From positions 120,950-184,949 of the forward strand of contig DAHWKJ010000028.1 in NCBI GenBank assembly GCA_027343695.1: 64,000 bases of DNA. Direction: 5' to 3'. How positions within the stretch are numbered: the stretch's first letter is position 1; each line of letters begins with the position of its first letter. The notes beneath the pieces are model-generated. The model saw nothing but the letters and a program-made list of their open reading frames with translations. It was not told the DNA's origin and ran no database searches. Position numbers and translations under genes: made by a program. The DNA is from Sulfobacillus sp. Lineage in GTDB: Bacteria > Bacillota > Sulfobacillia > Sulfobacillales > Sulfobacillaceae. Shown here piece after piece: positions 32,240 to 41,530 of the stretch.

Positions 32240-33433
32240 CTATGCAGAGGTGATACGATGCTTCAATTCCTTTGGGTTCGAGACGGTAGTGACACGGGTA
32301 ATCAGTTCTCTCGCGGCGGGAATTCGGTCCCATACATTCCAATTGACCACTCCAACCACCTTATCCCCATCTAAGTAGTAGAGAACGCCTTCTTCCCCAA
32401 ATGTGGTCCAATCGGCAAAGATATTTAGACGACTGTCGATGGTCCCGATCGCTTCGTAGCCAAAAGCGAACATGTCTGAATAGAAAAAGGGCAGGTGCGT
32501 GTATGCTTTGCCCGCTCCGGTCATGTTTTCGCCTGCTGTGCGTCCCTGCATCAAAGCATTGTCTTCGTGCTCTAGACGTAGGCGGCCCGCGACAAAGGGG
32601 AGTTGAAACGAGGCCACGTCGCCCGCCGCCCACACGTCAGAAGCTGATGTCTGCAATTGCTGGTCGACTAGGATTCCGTTGTCGACCGCCAACCTGGCCT
32701 CTAATGCCAGGTCGACGTTTGGTTCCAGACCCATACCGGCTAACACCACGTCACCGACATATGTTTTGCCGTCATCGGTTAAAATCGACAAGCCCCGCCC
32801 CTGCCGCGACACGGCGGCCACCGTAGTTTGGGGAACCAGTTCTACGTGATGGTCACGATAGGTTTGTTCAATATACTTCGATAAATCCCGCGGAAACTTT
32901 GTGCTTAAGAGATGCTCTTCGGGGAAGATCATGGTGACGTGATGCCCTTTCGTCGCTAACACCGCAGCCAATTCGGATCCGATAAAGCCGGCACCGACCA
33001 ACACTACCTGGGTACCTGGCTTAAGCGCCTTATAAAGGCTGAAATAGTCGTCCAGTGTACGATAATAGCGGACACCGTCATCCGGGCCTTGAAGCCTTCT
33101 GGGGGAGCCTCCTACAGCTAAAAGAAGTTTCCCATATTCCCAAAGCGTACCCCACCGGTCCACTACGGTATGGGCCAGAGGGTCGAGGCTGACGATCGGT
33201 GTGGCTAGATGTTCATGGACACCGGGGGGAGCCCCCTCTACACGACACCAAATGGCCTCGACCCGGTCGTCGAACCAAATTTTTTTGCTTAATGGGGGTC
33301 GGTTGTAAGCCGGATAGCGTTCTGCTGAAAAGAGTCCAATCAGGCCTTCCTTGTCGCGTTTGCGAATCCCACTGATTGCAGCGTTTGCGGTCATTCCTCC
33401 GCCGATAATGAGATAGGGATAGTAGATGGCCAT
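32240..33433 (-). CDS. FAD-dependent NAD(P)H reductase (pyridine nucleotide-disulfide type)
   Basis: A 397-residue two-dinucleotide-domain flavoprotein like ferredoxin/rubredoxin reductases and nitrite-reductase N-termini. FAD site YLIIGGGMTANAAISGIR, substrate-side NRPPLSKK, NAD site VVLVGAGFIGSELAAVLATK, and the C-terminal FAD motif VWAAGDVASF are all present. It lacks a CxxC redox pair. AGGAGG is only two bases before the ATG and eight before an in-frame ATC, so the exact start is unclear. The electron acceptor is unknown. Confidence 0.85.
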   Translation of the reverse strand: MAIYYPYLIIGGGMTANAAISGIRKRDKEGLIGLFSAERYPAYNRPPLSKKIWFDDRVEAIWCRVEGAPPGVHEHLATPIVSLDPLAHTVVDRWGTLWEYGKLLLAVGGSPRRLQGPDDGVRYYRTLDDYFSLYKALKPGTQVVLVGAGFIGSELAAVLATKGHHVTMIFPEEHLLSTKFPRDLSKYIEQTYRDHHVELVPQTTVAAVSRQGRGLSILTDDGKTYVGDVVLAGMGLEPNVDLALEARLAVDNGILVDQQLQTSASDVWAAGDVASFQLPFVAGRLRLEHEDNALMQGRTAGENMTGAGKAYTHLPFFYSDMFAFGYEAIGTIDSRLNIFADWTTFGEEGVLYYLDGDKVVGVVNWNVWDRIPAARELITRVTTVSNPKELKHRITSA

Positions 33434-33458
33434 CACCTCCTGGGAGATTCTTCTTGGA

Positions 33459-33983
33459 TCATACCACGGATGTCCCTCGGCGATGCCACCATGGTTTCTT
33501 CCGTTCGCCTAAGAGATGCCGCATGGTCGCGATAAGTTGTTCGTCCCGTTTCAAGATGTATCGATCGCGTGCCTCTTCTGCGGCGGTCCGAGCCTCGGCC
33601 TCCGCGGCGAGTTGGGAGCGCGTAGTCTCCAACTGCTCCCGTAACCCATCGATGGCGTCTCTTAAATCGGTTTGGTTCCTTTGGGACTCGGTCTCGAGCG
33701 AATTCGAATCCTCGCCTGGAGCATGTGTGCGATAAGGTTGTGGCGATATTGGAGCCCGAGACCCATCCAGGACATATTGTAAAACTTCATCATGGGACTT
33801 CCCTTGAGCGTACAAATCACGAATGGTCACTAAGATAGGCAAAGCAGTGGGATGGACGCGATACGAACGATGATGGGTTTGTAAGGTCAAATGCTCCCGA
33901 TAACGGGCCAGGTAACGTCGCAACGTCCGGTCTGGAATACCGGTTTGTTCTTGAAGCTGTCCAATCGATAGCCAATCTTTCAT
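33459..33983 (-). CDS. MerR-like helix-turn-helix protein with coiled coil
   Basis: A 174-residue protein: residues 4-70 form a MerR/RacA-like DNA-binding domain (LSIGQLQEQTGIPDRTLRRYL, SYRVHPTALPILVTIRDL), residues 75-100 a linker, and residues 105-160 a charged coiled coil (LRDAIDGLREQLETTRSQLA with AEAEARTAAEEARDRY). The tail is basic (RKKPWWHRR). The ATG at 33983 has AAGGGG upstream. The layout resembles chromosome-anchoring or DUF3967-type proteins of Bacillus. Its role here is unknown. Confidence 0.7.
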   Translation of the reverse strand: MKDWLSIGQLQEQTGIPDRTLRRYLARYREHLTLQTHHRSYRVHPTALPILVTIRDLYAQGKSHDEVLQYVLDGSRAPISPQPYRTHAPGEDSNSLETESQRNQTDLRDAIDGLREQLETTRSQLAAEAEARTAAEEARDRYILKRDEQLIATMRHLLGERKKPWWHRRGTSVV

Positions 33984-34032
33984 AGATCCCACCCCTTGTC
34001 GATAATGGCATATTATACCATTTAGGGGTGGG

Positions 34033-34914
34033 TCAGACTAGGCCCTTGATCCGGTGGTGGGCAAAATACCACAAGGCTGAGAACGCTGCCATGGGATCCG
34101 CTCCGAAAAACCTGGCACCTTGGCGTACGACTCCTGATTGTCGGTGTTGAAGAAGCTGATCGAGCCGCACTCGTGCTTGATATCGACGCTGGTCCCAGCG
34201 GCTAAATCCGAGTCGTGGAAACCATTCTGCTACCACATATTGTTCGCTCTGGCGCATGGCGGGAATATCGGCGCTAACATTATGGTCATGCATCCGATAG
34301 AGTACTTGCGGCTCGGGGATATAGATCGCCGGATGAGATTGGGCCAGTAACGATAGCCAGAGTATCCAGTCGTCAGCCCCCGGATAATCCATTTCAAGGG
34401 GCAGATTGCGGCACGCCCGATAACTTGCTAACCGAATGAGCACCTGCGACGGGGTGACGATATGGTTGAACATCTTTAAATCAGAGAGCTTAAGAGACGG
34501 ATGTTTGGTGACATAAAGGGGCCGTTCCGGCCCATCAGGGAATCGTAATAAGGCGTTGGATACCACCCAATCCCCGCCAGGGTTGGCTTGGAGTGCCTGT
34601 ACCATGGTGTCTAACGATCCGGGCAGCAAGACATCGTCTTGGTCCAAGAACATAACAAAACCTTCGCTGAATCGTGACACGCCCGCACCAAAATGACGCG
34701 CAAACGCCACGCCTCGATTGGGTTCTAAGAGATGGTAGGTAGCATTAAAGCTCTGTGCGATGTCTGCGACCCGTTCGGACGGTGGACTCCCGTCTTCCAC
34801 TACGATGGCTTCAACGGGAATTTCCAAGACCTGGGTTCGGACCGATCTTAAGGTTTCTGCAAGATAACGGCGGCCACGGTACACCGGTATTACCACACTG
34901 ACGCCAATCACCAA
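34033..34914 (-). CDS. Family 2 glycosyltransferase
   Basis: A 293-residue soluble GT-A transferase. The nucleotide-sugar motifs are SVVIPVYRGRRYLAETLRSV, VVEDGSPPS and the metal-binding FLDQDDVLLPG; the acceptor side has GADDWILWLSLLAQ. It is of the type that adds sugars to surface polysaccharides or glycolipids. Neighbours give no clear pathway. Confidence 0.85.
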   Translation of the reverse strand: MVIGVSVVIPVYRGRRYLAETLRSVRTQVLEIPVEAIVVEDGSPPSERVADIAQSFNATYHLLEPNRGVAFARHFGAGVSRFSEGFVMFLDQDDVLLPGSLDTMVQALQANPGGDWVVSNALLRFPDGPERPLYVTKHPSLKLSDLKMFNHIVTPSQVLIRLASYRACRNLPLEMDYPGADDWILWLSLLAQSHPAIYIPEPQVLYRMHDHNVSADIPAMRQSEQYVVAEWFPRLGFSRWDQRRYQARVRLDQLLQHRQSGVVRQGARFFGADPMAAFSALWYFAHHRIKGLV

Positions 34915-34972
34915 TACACCCCCCAGAGTTCGGTGACGTTAGCCTAGCACGAATCACCGGATTTCCCAAAAT

Positions 34973-35950
34973 CTATCGGAAGTTTGTGCTCAAGTCGCTG
35001 AGCATCGCCCATTCGTCGTGGGTCAACGCCCACCCCATAGCCTTACTGTTGGCAGCTGCTTGCTTCGGTGAGGAGGCACCGGGAATAGCAAAAACGGTGT
35101 CTCCGGCACTGGTGATAACCCAGTTCAAGGCGACCTGACTCACCTCAACTTCGTAGCGTTCTGCGAGGTCTTGCATCGCGCGGATGAGCGGGGCCGTGGT
35201 GCGAAGAACTTCTGGTCGAAACTGCGGCGACCAGCGTCGGAACCCACGTGGTGACGCAGTGCCCTGGTGAAACTTGCCGGTAAGCAGGCCCTGTGCCAAC
35301 GGCGAGTATGCGATTAGGCTAATACCCAATTCCCGGGCATTAGCGAGAATGCCATTGCTCTCGATGTTCCGATGAAGGAGATTGTAATGGACTTGATTCG
35401 ACGCTAAAGCATGCCCACAGCTCTTTAAGGTGCGGTGTGCCAAAACCATCTGAGACGCCGTGAAATTGCTGACGCCAGCTTGTTTGATAAGACCATGATC
35501 TAAAAGAGACGCCATGGCGCGCATTTGGCTTTCGATCGAAGAACGAGCGAAAGGCTGATGGATTTGGTAAAGAGCAATAGGATGCTGATTTAGAGCCTGT
35601 AGGCGAGCCCCGATGCTATGTTGTAGGTGATGGGAGGATCGCAGGAGGGGCCACCACTTGGTCGCGATGGAGATAGTATCCACGTCAACGTGTAATGTCT
35701 CTAGGGCCATGGCTAATGCGCGCTCGGATTGCCCGCGTCCGTAGGCTTCTGCGGTGTCAAACCAGCTAATGCCACCGTCAACCGTTGCCTTCACGATCGC
35801 CGTGATATAATCTTGCGTTAGGGTTGGCCAAAACCTACCGATAAGGCCGTGTCCCTGACTAAATTGCCAAGTGCCGAGACCAATTGGGGACCAGGATGCC
35901 TCGGATTGTCCGAGTCTTCGTCTATCTAATGGGGTTGTCATACTTCCCAT
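34973..35950 (-). CDS. Aldo/keto reductase
   Basis: NADPH-dependent oxidoreductase of 325 residues with a TIM barrel. The catalytic tetrad is visible as Asp and Tyr in WFDTAEAYGRGQSE, Lys in IATKWWP and His in ALYQIHQPF. The NADP-binding end reads NWVITSAGDTVFAIPGASSP. It resembles the group that includes YhdN and pyridoxal reductase-like enzymes. Two ATGs (35950 and 35941) are possible starts. Confidence 0.88.
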   Translation of the reverse strand: MGSMTTPLDRRRLGQSEASWSPIGLGTWQFSQGHGLIGRFWPTLTQDYITAIVKATVDGGISWFDTAEAYGRGQSERALAMALETLHVDVDTISIATKWWPLLRSSHHLQHSIGARLQALNQHPIALYQIHQPFARSSIESQMRAMASLLDHGLIKQAGVSNFTASQMVLAHRTLKSCGHALASNQVHYNLLHRNIESNGILANARELGISLIAYSPLAQGLLTGKFHQGTASPRGFRRWSPQFRPEVLRTTAPLIRAMQDLAERYEVEVSQVALNWVITSAGDTVFAIPGASSPKQAAANSKAMGWALTHDEWAMLSDLSTNFR

Positions 35951-36060
35951 TATAATGCCTTGGGCATCGATCCCGGGGAAAGCATCGCAGGATAGTCTAG
36001 AAGGAATTTTGGGGATCGAGCAAGAATGCTAGCCAATCAAGAAAAGCGGGAGGACACCGA

Positions 36061-36858
36061 ATGCAAAACATCGTGGAACTTCGTAAGGTGTCATGGCAGC
36101 GTGGGGACGACCAAATTTTATGCGAAGTGGACTGGACCATTAGTCCAGGTCAACATTGGGCGCTCTTAGGTCCCAACGGGGCCGGGAAATCCTCTCTTTT
36201 GAATATTATCAATGGTTACCAGTGGCCCACATCGGGAACTGTCAGTGTTTTGGGACATCCCTTTGGCGCCGTGGATTTACGGGAATTACGAAAGAACATC
36301 GGATGGATTAGTAGTGCCGTCACCGAATGGTTGGTGACCCACCATGCCTCTGACACGGTTGAGACACTAATTTGGGGAGGATTTGAGGGTCGTCTTACGG
36401 GCGTCGCCAGTGCATCAGATGAAACCAAGAACAGGGCCCGGGAGGTCATGGGTCGCTTAGAATTGGATACCATGGGTCACCGCATGCTCTCGCAATTGTC
36501 CCAAGGCCAGCGTCAGCGCGTACTCTTGGCGCGGGCCTGGGTGGCCAACCTCCGTCTCCTTATCCTCGACGAGCCGACGCAGGGATTGGATCTTCGGGGC
36601 CGAGAACAGTTCTTAGACGACTTGAGCCAACTAGCCGAGGACGATGGGGGCCCCGCTGTTATTTATGTCACCCACCAAACCGAAGAAATTATGCCATGGG
36701 TGACGCATGCCTTGTTGTTACGGAACGGCAGGGCTGAAAAGGGGGGGCCGAAGCCCGCCGTGTTAAGTAACGCATCGTTAAGCCGATGTTACGAGGTGCC
36801 CGTGCGGGTCGAGTGGCACGAAGGCCGTCCATGGGTTCGGGTTACGAAGTCCCCTTAG
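36061..36858 (+). CDS. Orphan ABC transporter ATP-binding protein
   Basis: A 265-residue ATPase with Walker A GPNGAGKSSLLN, signature LSQGQRQRVLLARAW, Walker B LLILDEPTQGLD and H-loop YVTHQTEE. No permease or binding protein is adjacent. The C-terminal ending RVEWHEGRPWVRV and the motif set resemble stand-alone YlmA/ModF-like ATPases. It is convergent and overlaps by four bases with the next small gene. Its partner is unknown. GCGGGAGG precedes the ATG. Confidence 0.85.
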   Translation: MQNIVELRKVSWQRGDDQILCEVDWTISPGQHWALLGPNGAGKSSLLNIINGYQWPTSGTVSVLGHPFGAVDLRELRKNIGWISSAVTEWLVTHHASDTVETLIWGGFEGRLTGVASASDETKNRAREVMGRLELDTMGHRMLSQLSQGQRQRVLLARAWVANLRLLILDEPTQGLDLRGREQFLDDLSQLAEDDGGPAVIYVTHQTEEIMPWVTHALLLRNGRAEKGGPKPAVLSNASLSRCYEVPVRVEWHEGRPWVRVTKSP

Positions 36859-37094
36859 CCGAGGCGTTCCATCTGGATCGTAACGGGAGTCTCCTCGGGT
36901 ACATCCAAAAGGCGTTCCAAAATATCTTGATAGGCCTCCTCGACGTCGGTACGTTCCTTAAGCCAGTTGCACAGTTGGCCTAGGGTCGCCATCGCCCGCA
37001 TCACGTTCTTATCTTGAACGCGAACCGGTATCACGACATGTAGGGAGCCGCTAGGGGGTTTAACCGAGACAAACGCTGCGAGGACTTCCGGCAA
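36855..37094 (-). CDS. Small protein of unknown function (79 aa)
   Basis: Start TTG at 37094 with GGAGG nine bases before it. The product is acidic and probably soluble, with a strand-rich first half (VLAAFVSVKPPSGSLHVVIP) and a helical segment (LCNWLKERTDVEEAYQDILE) followed by TPVTIQMERL. It looks like a small alpha/beta domain. No family recognised. It overlaps the 3' end of the ABC gene on the other strand. Confidence 0.55.
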   Translation of the reverse strand: MPEVLAAFVSVKPPSGSLHVVIPVRVQDKNVMRAMATLGQLCNWLKERTDVEEAYQDILERLLDVPEETPVTIQMERLG

Positions 37095-37217
37095 GGCACG
37101 TCACCTCCAAAAATTCGCGATTCACGGGAAGTCTAACAGGTCTCGAAGCATCGAGCAAGGCACCTCTATCACGCACTATTATTGATGACTAATGACGGAG
37201 ATCCGGGAGGATAGCAC

Positions 37218-38136
37218 GTGCAAGCAGTCGTTGTCGGTAGTCTAGTGATGGATATTTCGTTTCGGGTTGAGCGTTGGCCTAGTCGTGGGGAATCGATGGT
37301 CAGTCGCTGTGGGGGCATGACACCTGGGGGCAAGGGTCTCAATCAAGCGGTGGCTCTTACGCGTTTGGGGACACCTTGTGCATTGGTGGGTGCCGTAGGG
37401 GAAGATGAGATAGGGGCCCTGCTAATGAAATCGATGGAATCCGAGCAGCTCTCAACCAACTTTATGACCCGGGTTAAAGACCATCCAAGCGGTATCGCGG
37501 TGCCGATCTTACTGACCGATGGGAGTAACGCTATTTTTGTTGACCCTGGCGCTAATTATAGATTGACCATTGACGATTTATCCCGCAGCCGAACCGCACT
37601 CCAACAGTGCCAGGTCCTCCTGATCCAACTCGAAGTACCTCAAGCAGTCTCTATCGAAGCCGCTAAAATGGTGCATCACAATGGAGGTCTTGTGATCCTA
37701 GATCCAGCCCCCTTTGCGCCAATTTCCGACGAATTATGGCAATGGGTGGACATCATTACACCTAACGCCCACGAACTCGGTAGAATTTTGGGAATCGACC
37801 CCATCAAATCTCTGGGAGAAGGCCTAGATGCCGCGGGCCGGCTCCATGACATGTATCCCCACCTTAATGCCGTCATCGCTACCCTGGGAAATTTGGGGGT
37901 TGCAGTCGCGAATGGCTCTGACTGCTTTACGGTGACCGCCGAACCTATTGTCGCGGTGGACGAAACGGCGGCTGGGGACGGGTTCAACGCTGCATTAGCA
38001 TCTAGACTCTTAGCAGGTAAGTAGCCTTGACGATGCGGTTGTTTTTGCCAATCATATCGGCGCGCTGGTGGCATCACGCCCCGGCTCCCTGAAGAGCTTG
38101 CCGCGGTTAACGGACATAGAAAAGGCAACTCCGTAG
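37218..38136 (+). CDS. Ribokinase-like PfkB sugar kinase, frameshifted near the C-terminus
   Basis: ATP-dependent sugar kinase. Visible are the substrate motif GGKGLNQAVALTRLG, DPGANYRLT, DPAPFAP, TPNAHELGRILG and the catalytic anion-hole DETAAGDGFNAALA. In the given sequence the frame ends at TAG 38022-38024, giving 268 residues. One base insertion at the AA of 38019-38020 explains this: in the next frame the normal family end follows (SSLDDAVVFANHIGALVASR, PGSLKSLPRLTDIEKA) to TAG at 38134-38136, about 305 residues. The truncated form keeps the catalytic Asp but loses the last helix and the potassium-site region. It is either a recent mutation or a sequence error. Confidence 0.82.
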
Positions 38137-38543
38137 CACGACGTGAATCTCAAATGCCCCCGTATTGAGACAGGTAATACGTCACGGCCCCGGCGCTCTT
38201 GAGATTTGGGTCGTGCTGGGATGGTCGCGGATTTGGGTCTAGACGGGAGAGTTCCTAGTATAAAATCATCGCCGTGGTCCCACACTAGGCTATCGCCGGG
38301 TGTAAAGGCCCTGGTCGTTTTGGTCTCAAGTGTCGAATTGTGACGATTGCCCCCATGATTTAGGCCCAGTTCTGTAGAAAGTTTTTGGAACATGCAGGAA
38401 TTTTCTAATCGGGGTGGTATTCTACCAATTAGAGTACAGAAAGCCCCGCTTACGTGGGGTGGTTTCTTCATCCCGGCTACAAGATGGTCGGGATAGCCCG
38501 TGATGTATTTTAAGAGGTACACATTATGAGGAGGGAATTTGTC
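38137..38543. other. Long structured leader before the MFS gene
   Basis: About 400 bases without a convincing gene. Near its end stand a terminator-like hairpin (AGCCCCGC...GTGGGGT, 38442-38460, followed by GGTTTCTTC) and a second one (ATCCCG...CGGGAT, 38470-38494), then the ribosome binding site. The first may end the ribokinase transcript; together they could form an attenuator. I do not recognise a known riboswitch. Confidence 0.4.
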
Positions 38544-39863
38544 TTGGTGAACGTGGACCGGGTCAGCGAAACCCGTTGGACCCAGAAAACCACATGGATA
38601 TTCATCTCATTCGTGTTGGGCTTGGCCCTCGAGTCCTACGTGTTTTCGCTGGCCTCCATTGCGATTTACTGGGTAGCGATGCCCAAAGCTCTTGGCGAAT
38701 TGCTCTTAGCCTGGGCTCCCATCTGGCTTATTATCGGTATCATCTTAGCAGGCCCGTTTTCTGATAAATACGGGCGTAAAGTCACCTTATTTGCGACACT
38801 GGCTTTATACGCAATTGGGGGTATCGTGCTGTTTTTTGGCACCTCTTATATTGTAATCCTAGTCTCTCTTGCCATTATGCTTCTCGCGGGTGGTGGTGAG
38901 ATGAATTCCATTATGGTGGCCAGCCACGAACTCATGCCGCGTAAGCATCGGGGTAAGGCTACTATGATGATTATTAACGGTATTAACTTCGGTGGCACCG
39001 TCCTAGCTGTCCTAGCTCTCACTACCGCCGCTCTAAAAGGGACCGCGGCAGTAGACGTTCAAAGAAATGTGGTTGCGATTGCGGTGTTGGTGGTGGTAGC
39101 TATCCTGTTTGCTACCCGTGTCACTATGCCGGAATCGTTTCTTTGGTTACACAAAAAGGGGCGCACGGCGGAACTTGAAAAAACCATCAAATCATACTTT
39201 GGCCCCGAAGTGTATGCTGATGCGATCGCCAAAGAAACTATCGAATCGGCCAAACCGGCGCATGTGAAAACGAGCACAGCATATGTATGGTTCACGATGA
39301 TTATTATGATCATCGTATCCGCGGCCAATACGATTGGATTCGGATTGATGGCTTATGCGATGGCATTCGCCTTTTTCCCCCATCTGCAACCCACGATTCT
39401 GGCTATCTTTGAGGGCGCAGGGTTCATCATCGGATTTGTGGGTCTCATTGCCGATGTCGTGTCACGGAAGAAATTTCTCTTCTGGAGCTTCGTGGGCACT
39501 TTCGTTCTTACCGCTATCGTGGGCCTCACTACTAAGGTATGGCAGCACGATATGTCTTTGTTCTGGGTCCTGTTGGTTGTTCTCGCGGGAATCAACTCGC
39601 TATGTTACCTGACCTCCGATACGCTAAAAGCCGAGGTTTGGCCCACGTTACACCGCGGAACCCTAACGGCTGTGGCTCGTTTTGTGTCGATTGGACTGTA
39701 CATTCCGACCATCTATATTACAGCTAACATGTCTACATCGCATTATTTCTACTTCAACGCTGCCATATGGCTAGTGGGCACACTAGCGGCAGGAGCTTGG
39801 CTTATTTGGGGCCGTGAGACGGGAAGTGGACTCAGCATTGAAGTGGCCTCCGGCGAGTCCTAA
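38544..39863 (+). CDS. MFS transporter, metabolite:H+ symporter type
   Basis: A 439-residue twelve-helix carrier. The MFS loop 2-3 motif is GPFSDKYGRKVTLFATLAL and the mid-loop follows helix 6 with PESFLWLHKKGRTAELEK. AGGAGGG lies inside what would be the first codons of the frame starting at 38526, so the TTG at 38544, nine bases after it, is the better start. The family carries sugars or aromatic and aliphatic acids; the substrate is unknown. A strong terminator follows. Confidence 0.82.
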   Translation: MVNVDRVSETRWTQKTTWIFISFVLGLALESYVFSLASIAIYWVAMPKALGELLLAWAPIWLIIGIILAGPFSDKYGRKVTLFATLALYAIGGIVLFFGTSYIVILVSLAIMLLAGGGEMNSIMVASHELMPRKHRGKATMMIINGINFGGTVLAVLALTTAALKGTAAVDVQRNVVAIAVLVVVAILFATRVTMPESFLWLHKKGRTAELEKTIKSYFGPEVYADAIAKETIESAKPAHVKTSTAYVWFTMIIMIIVSAANTIGFGLMAYAMAFAFFPHLQPTILAIFEGAGFIIGFVGLIADVVSRKKFLFWSFVGTFVLTAIVGLTTKVWQHDMSLFWVLLVVLAGINSLCYLTSDTLKAEVWPTLHRGTLTAVARFVSIGLYIPTIYITANMSTSHYFYFNAAIWLVGTLAAGAWLIWGRETGSGLSIEVASGES

Positions 39864-39891
39864 CGAGGACCGGCGGACGCCCTATATCAGC

Positions 39892-39935
39892 AACCCAGGC
39901 ACCCCTATCGTGTAGGGAGTCCTGGGTTGTCTTTG
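39892..39935 (+). terminator. Rho-independent terminator
   Basis: CAACCCAGG at 39892-39900 pairs with CCTGGGTTG at 39922-39930, with inner CCCTA/TAGGG pairing, then TCTTT. It ends the MFS transcript. Confidence 0.8.
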
Positions 39936-40091
39936 TGGGGGGACTGCTTTGTCTGTAAGTAGACGGGAAGTTATTCAGGCCACCTTTTCGGCATTTGGGG
40001 TAGGGATCCTTGACGTTGACGGCCTAACCCGTGGTATTGTAAGAAAGCTTATTGCGCTACCACGAGCGCCACAACGATCACGGGGTGAGGT

Positions 40092-41216
40092 ATGAAAGTC
40101 GGAGTCGCGAGAGAACAAGCGTCAGGAGAACGGCGCGTCAGTATTACCCCCGCTGGGGTTGCAAGGCTACTCACTGAAGGTCACGAAGTATTGGTCGAAC
40201 GTGCAGCGGGTCTCGGTGCTGGATTTTCCGATGCGTCGTATGGGGCAGAGGGCGCCTCAATTGCTGAGAACTGGGAGAATCTCTGTGATCAGAGCCAGAT
40301 GTTGCTCGTTATTCATCCGCCGGATAACCCAAATCCGATCCGGCCTGGGACCATATTGATTGGAATGTTAAACCTTTGGTCTCGGTCGGAGATCGCCCAA
40401 CAGTGGCTCGTTAACAACCACATTACCGCATTCGCGTTAGACGCCATGCCGCGGATCAGCCGTGCACAGAACATGGATGTCTTATCGTCGATGAGTACGG
40501 TGGCTGGATATCGTGCTGTCATCCTTGCGGCAGAATTGCTCGAGCGGTTCTTTCCCATGCTGATGACGGCAGCAGGAACCATTATACCCGCCAGGGTTCT
40601 GGTCCTAGGTGCAGGGGTGGCAGGACTTCAAGCGATTGCTACCGCGCATCGTCTAGGGGCGATAGTAAAGGCCTTTGATACCCGATCTACCGTTAAGGAG
40701 CAAGTGGAAAGTCTAGGCGCATCGTTTTTGAATCTCGAGATATCGGAGGCAGGAACCTCCGACGGATATGCATCGGGGTTGGATGAAGACCAACATCACC
40801 GCGAGCTGGAGTTCTTGACTCCATTCGTTAGAGAAGCGGACGTTGTCATTACGACGGCCCAAATTCCGGGGCGCGAGGCCCCACTCTTAATTACCACGGA
40901 AATGGTGGAGGGCATGAAACCAGGGTCCGTCATAATCGATTTGGCCGGCGAAACCGGTGGCAACTGCGAGCTCTCTCAGCCTGGGAGCCTGACCCAATCC
41001 CATGGGGTAAAAATTTCTGCACCCTTAGACCTGGTATCTCAAATGGCGGTCGACGCCAGCTTCTTATATTCGCGTAATCTGGTCAATTTCATTCTCTATC
41101 TAACTGGGTTAGGCTTAGAGCCACTACAAACCCGAGATTTTCCCGATGAAATTTATCAACGGACATGCCTAACCATCCCGGCAACCCGTTCCAGCACTGT
41201 GCCTACGACACCATAA
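40092..41216 (+). CDS. pntAA: NAD(P) transhydrogenase alpha subunit, part 1 (NAD-binding domain)
   Basis: Soluble NAD(H)-binding component (dI) of the proton-translocating transhydrogenase, 374 residues. It has the alanine-dehydrogenase-like opening VGVAREQASGERRVSITPAG, the dinucleotide site VLVLGAGVAGLQAIATA and the mobile loop region DGYASGLDEDQHH. The three-gene split pntAA-pntAB-pntB is complete here, with 16-base spacing to the next gene. The complex uses the proton gradient to reduce NADP+ with NADH. Confidence 0.92.
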   Translation: MKVGVAREQASGERRVSITPAGVARLLTEGHEVLVERAAGLGAGFSDASYGAEGASIAENWENLCDQSQMLLVIHPPDNPNPIRPGTILIGMLNLWSRSEIAQQWLVNNHITAFALDAMPRISRAQNMDVLSSMSTVAGYRAVILAAELLERFFPMLMTAAGTIIPARVLVLGAGVAGLQAIATAHRLGAIVKAFDTRSTVKEQVESLGASFLNLEISEAGTSDGYASGLDEDQHHRELEFLTPFVREADVVITTAQIPGREAPLLITTEMVEGMKPGSVIIDLAGETGGNCELSQPGSLTQSHGVKISAPLDLVSQMAVDASFLYSRNLVNFILYLTGLGLEPLQTRDFPDEIYQRTCLTIPATRSSTVPTTP

Positions 41217-41232
41217 GAAATGAGGGGATGTC

Positions 41233-41529
41233 ATGTCTAATCATTTGGTTACTGAGGGTTACATTTTTATCTTGGCCATGTTTGTCGGATTCCTTCTAAT
41301 TTCCAAGATTCCTCCAATCTTGCATACCCCTTTAATGTCCGCAACCAACGCAATCCACGGAGTGGTCCTGATCGGGGCCCTATCGCTGTTATCATGGGCC
41401 CATGGAACCCTAGATCTTATGATTGCGCTGCTAGCCGTGTTCCTGGCGACTTTAAACGTGGTCGGAGGATTCGTTGTCACCGACCGGATTCTCGGCATGT
41501 TTCATGTGCGTCCGGGTGGTGAAAAATAA
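41233..41529 (+). CDS. pntAB: NAD(P) transhydrogenase alpha subunit, part 2 (membrane)
   Basis: A 98-residue subunit with three to four helices forming part of the proton channel. The conserved VLIGALSLLSWAHG and the C-terminal GGFVVTDRILGMFH are typical of PntAB. GAGGGGATG lies just before the start codon. One base separates its stop from the next start, so it is coupled with pntB. Confidence 0.92.
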   Translation: MSNHLVTEGYIFILAMFVGFLLISKIPPILHTPLMSATNAIHGVVLIGALSLLSWAHGTLDLMIALLAVFLATLNVVGGFVVTDRILGMFHVRPGGEK

Positions 41530-41530
41530 G

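Noticed and set aside
38052..38522. A 156-codon minus-strand frame antisense to the ribokinase end and leader
   Set aside because: Its 3' part is the shadow of the real ribokinase C-terminus and no start signal is seen.
40010..40060. A sigma-A promoter for pntAA (TTGACG ... TATTGT)
   Set aside because: Spacings of 13 or 19 bases do not fit well, so no firm call is made.
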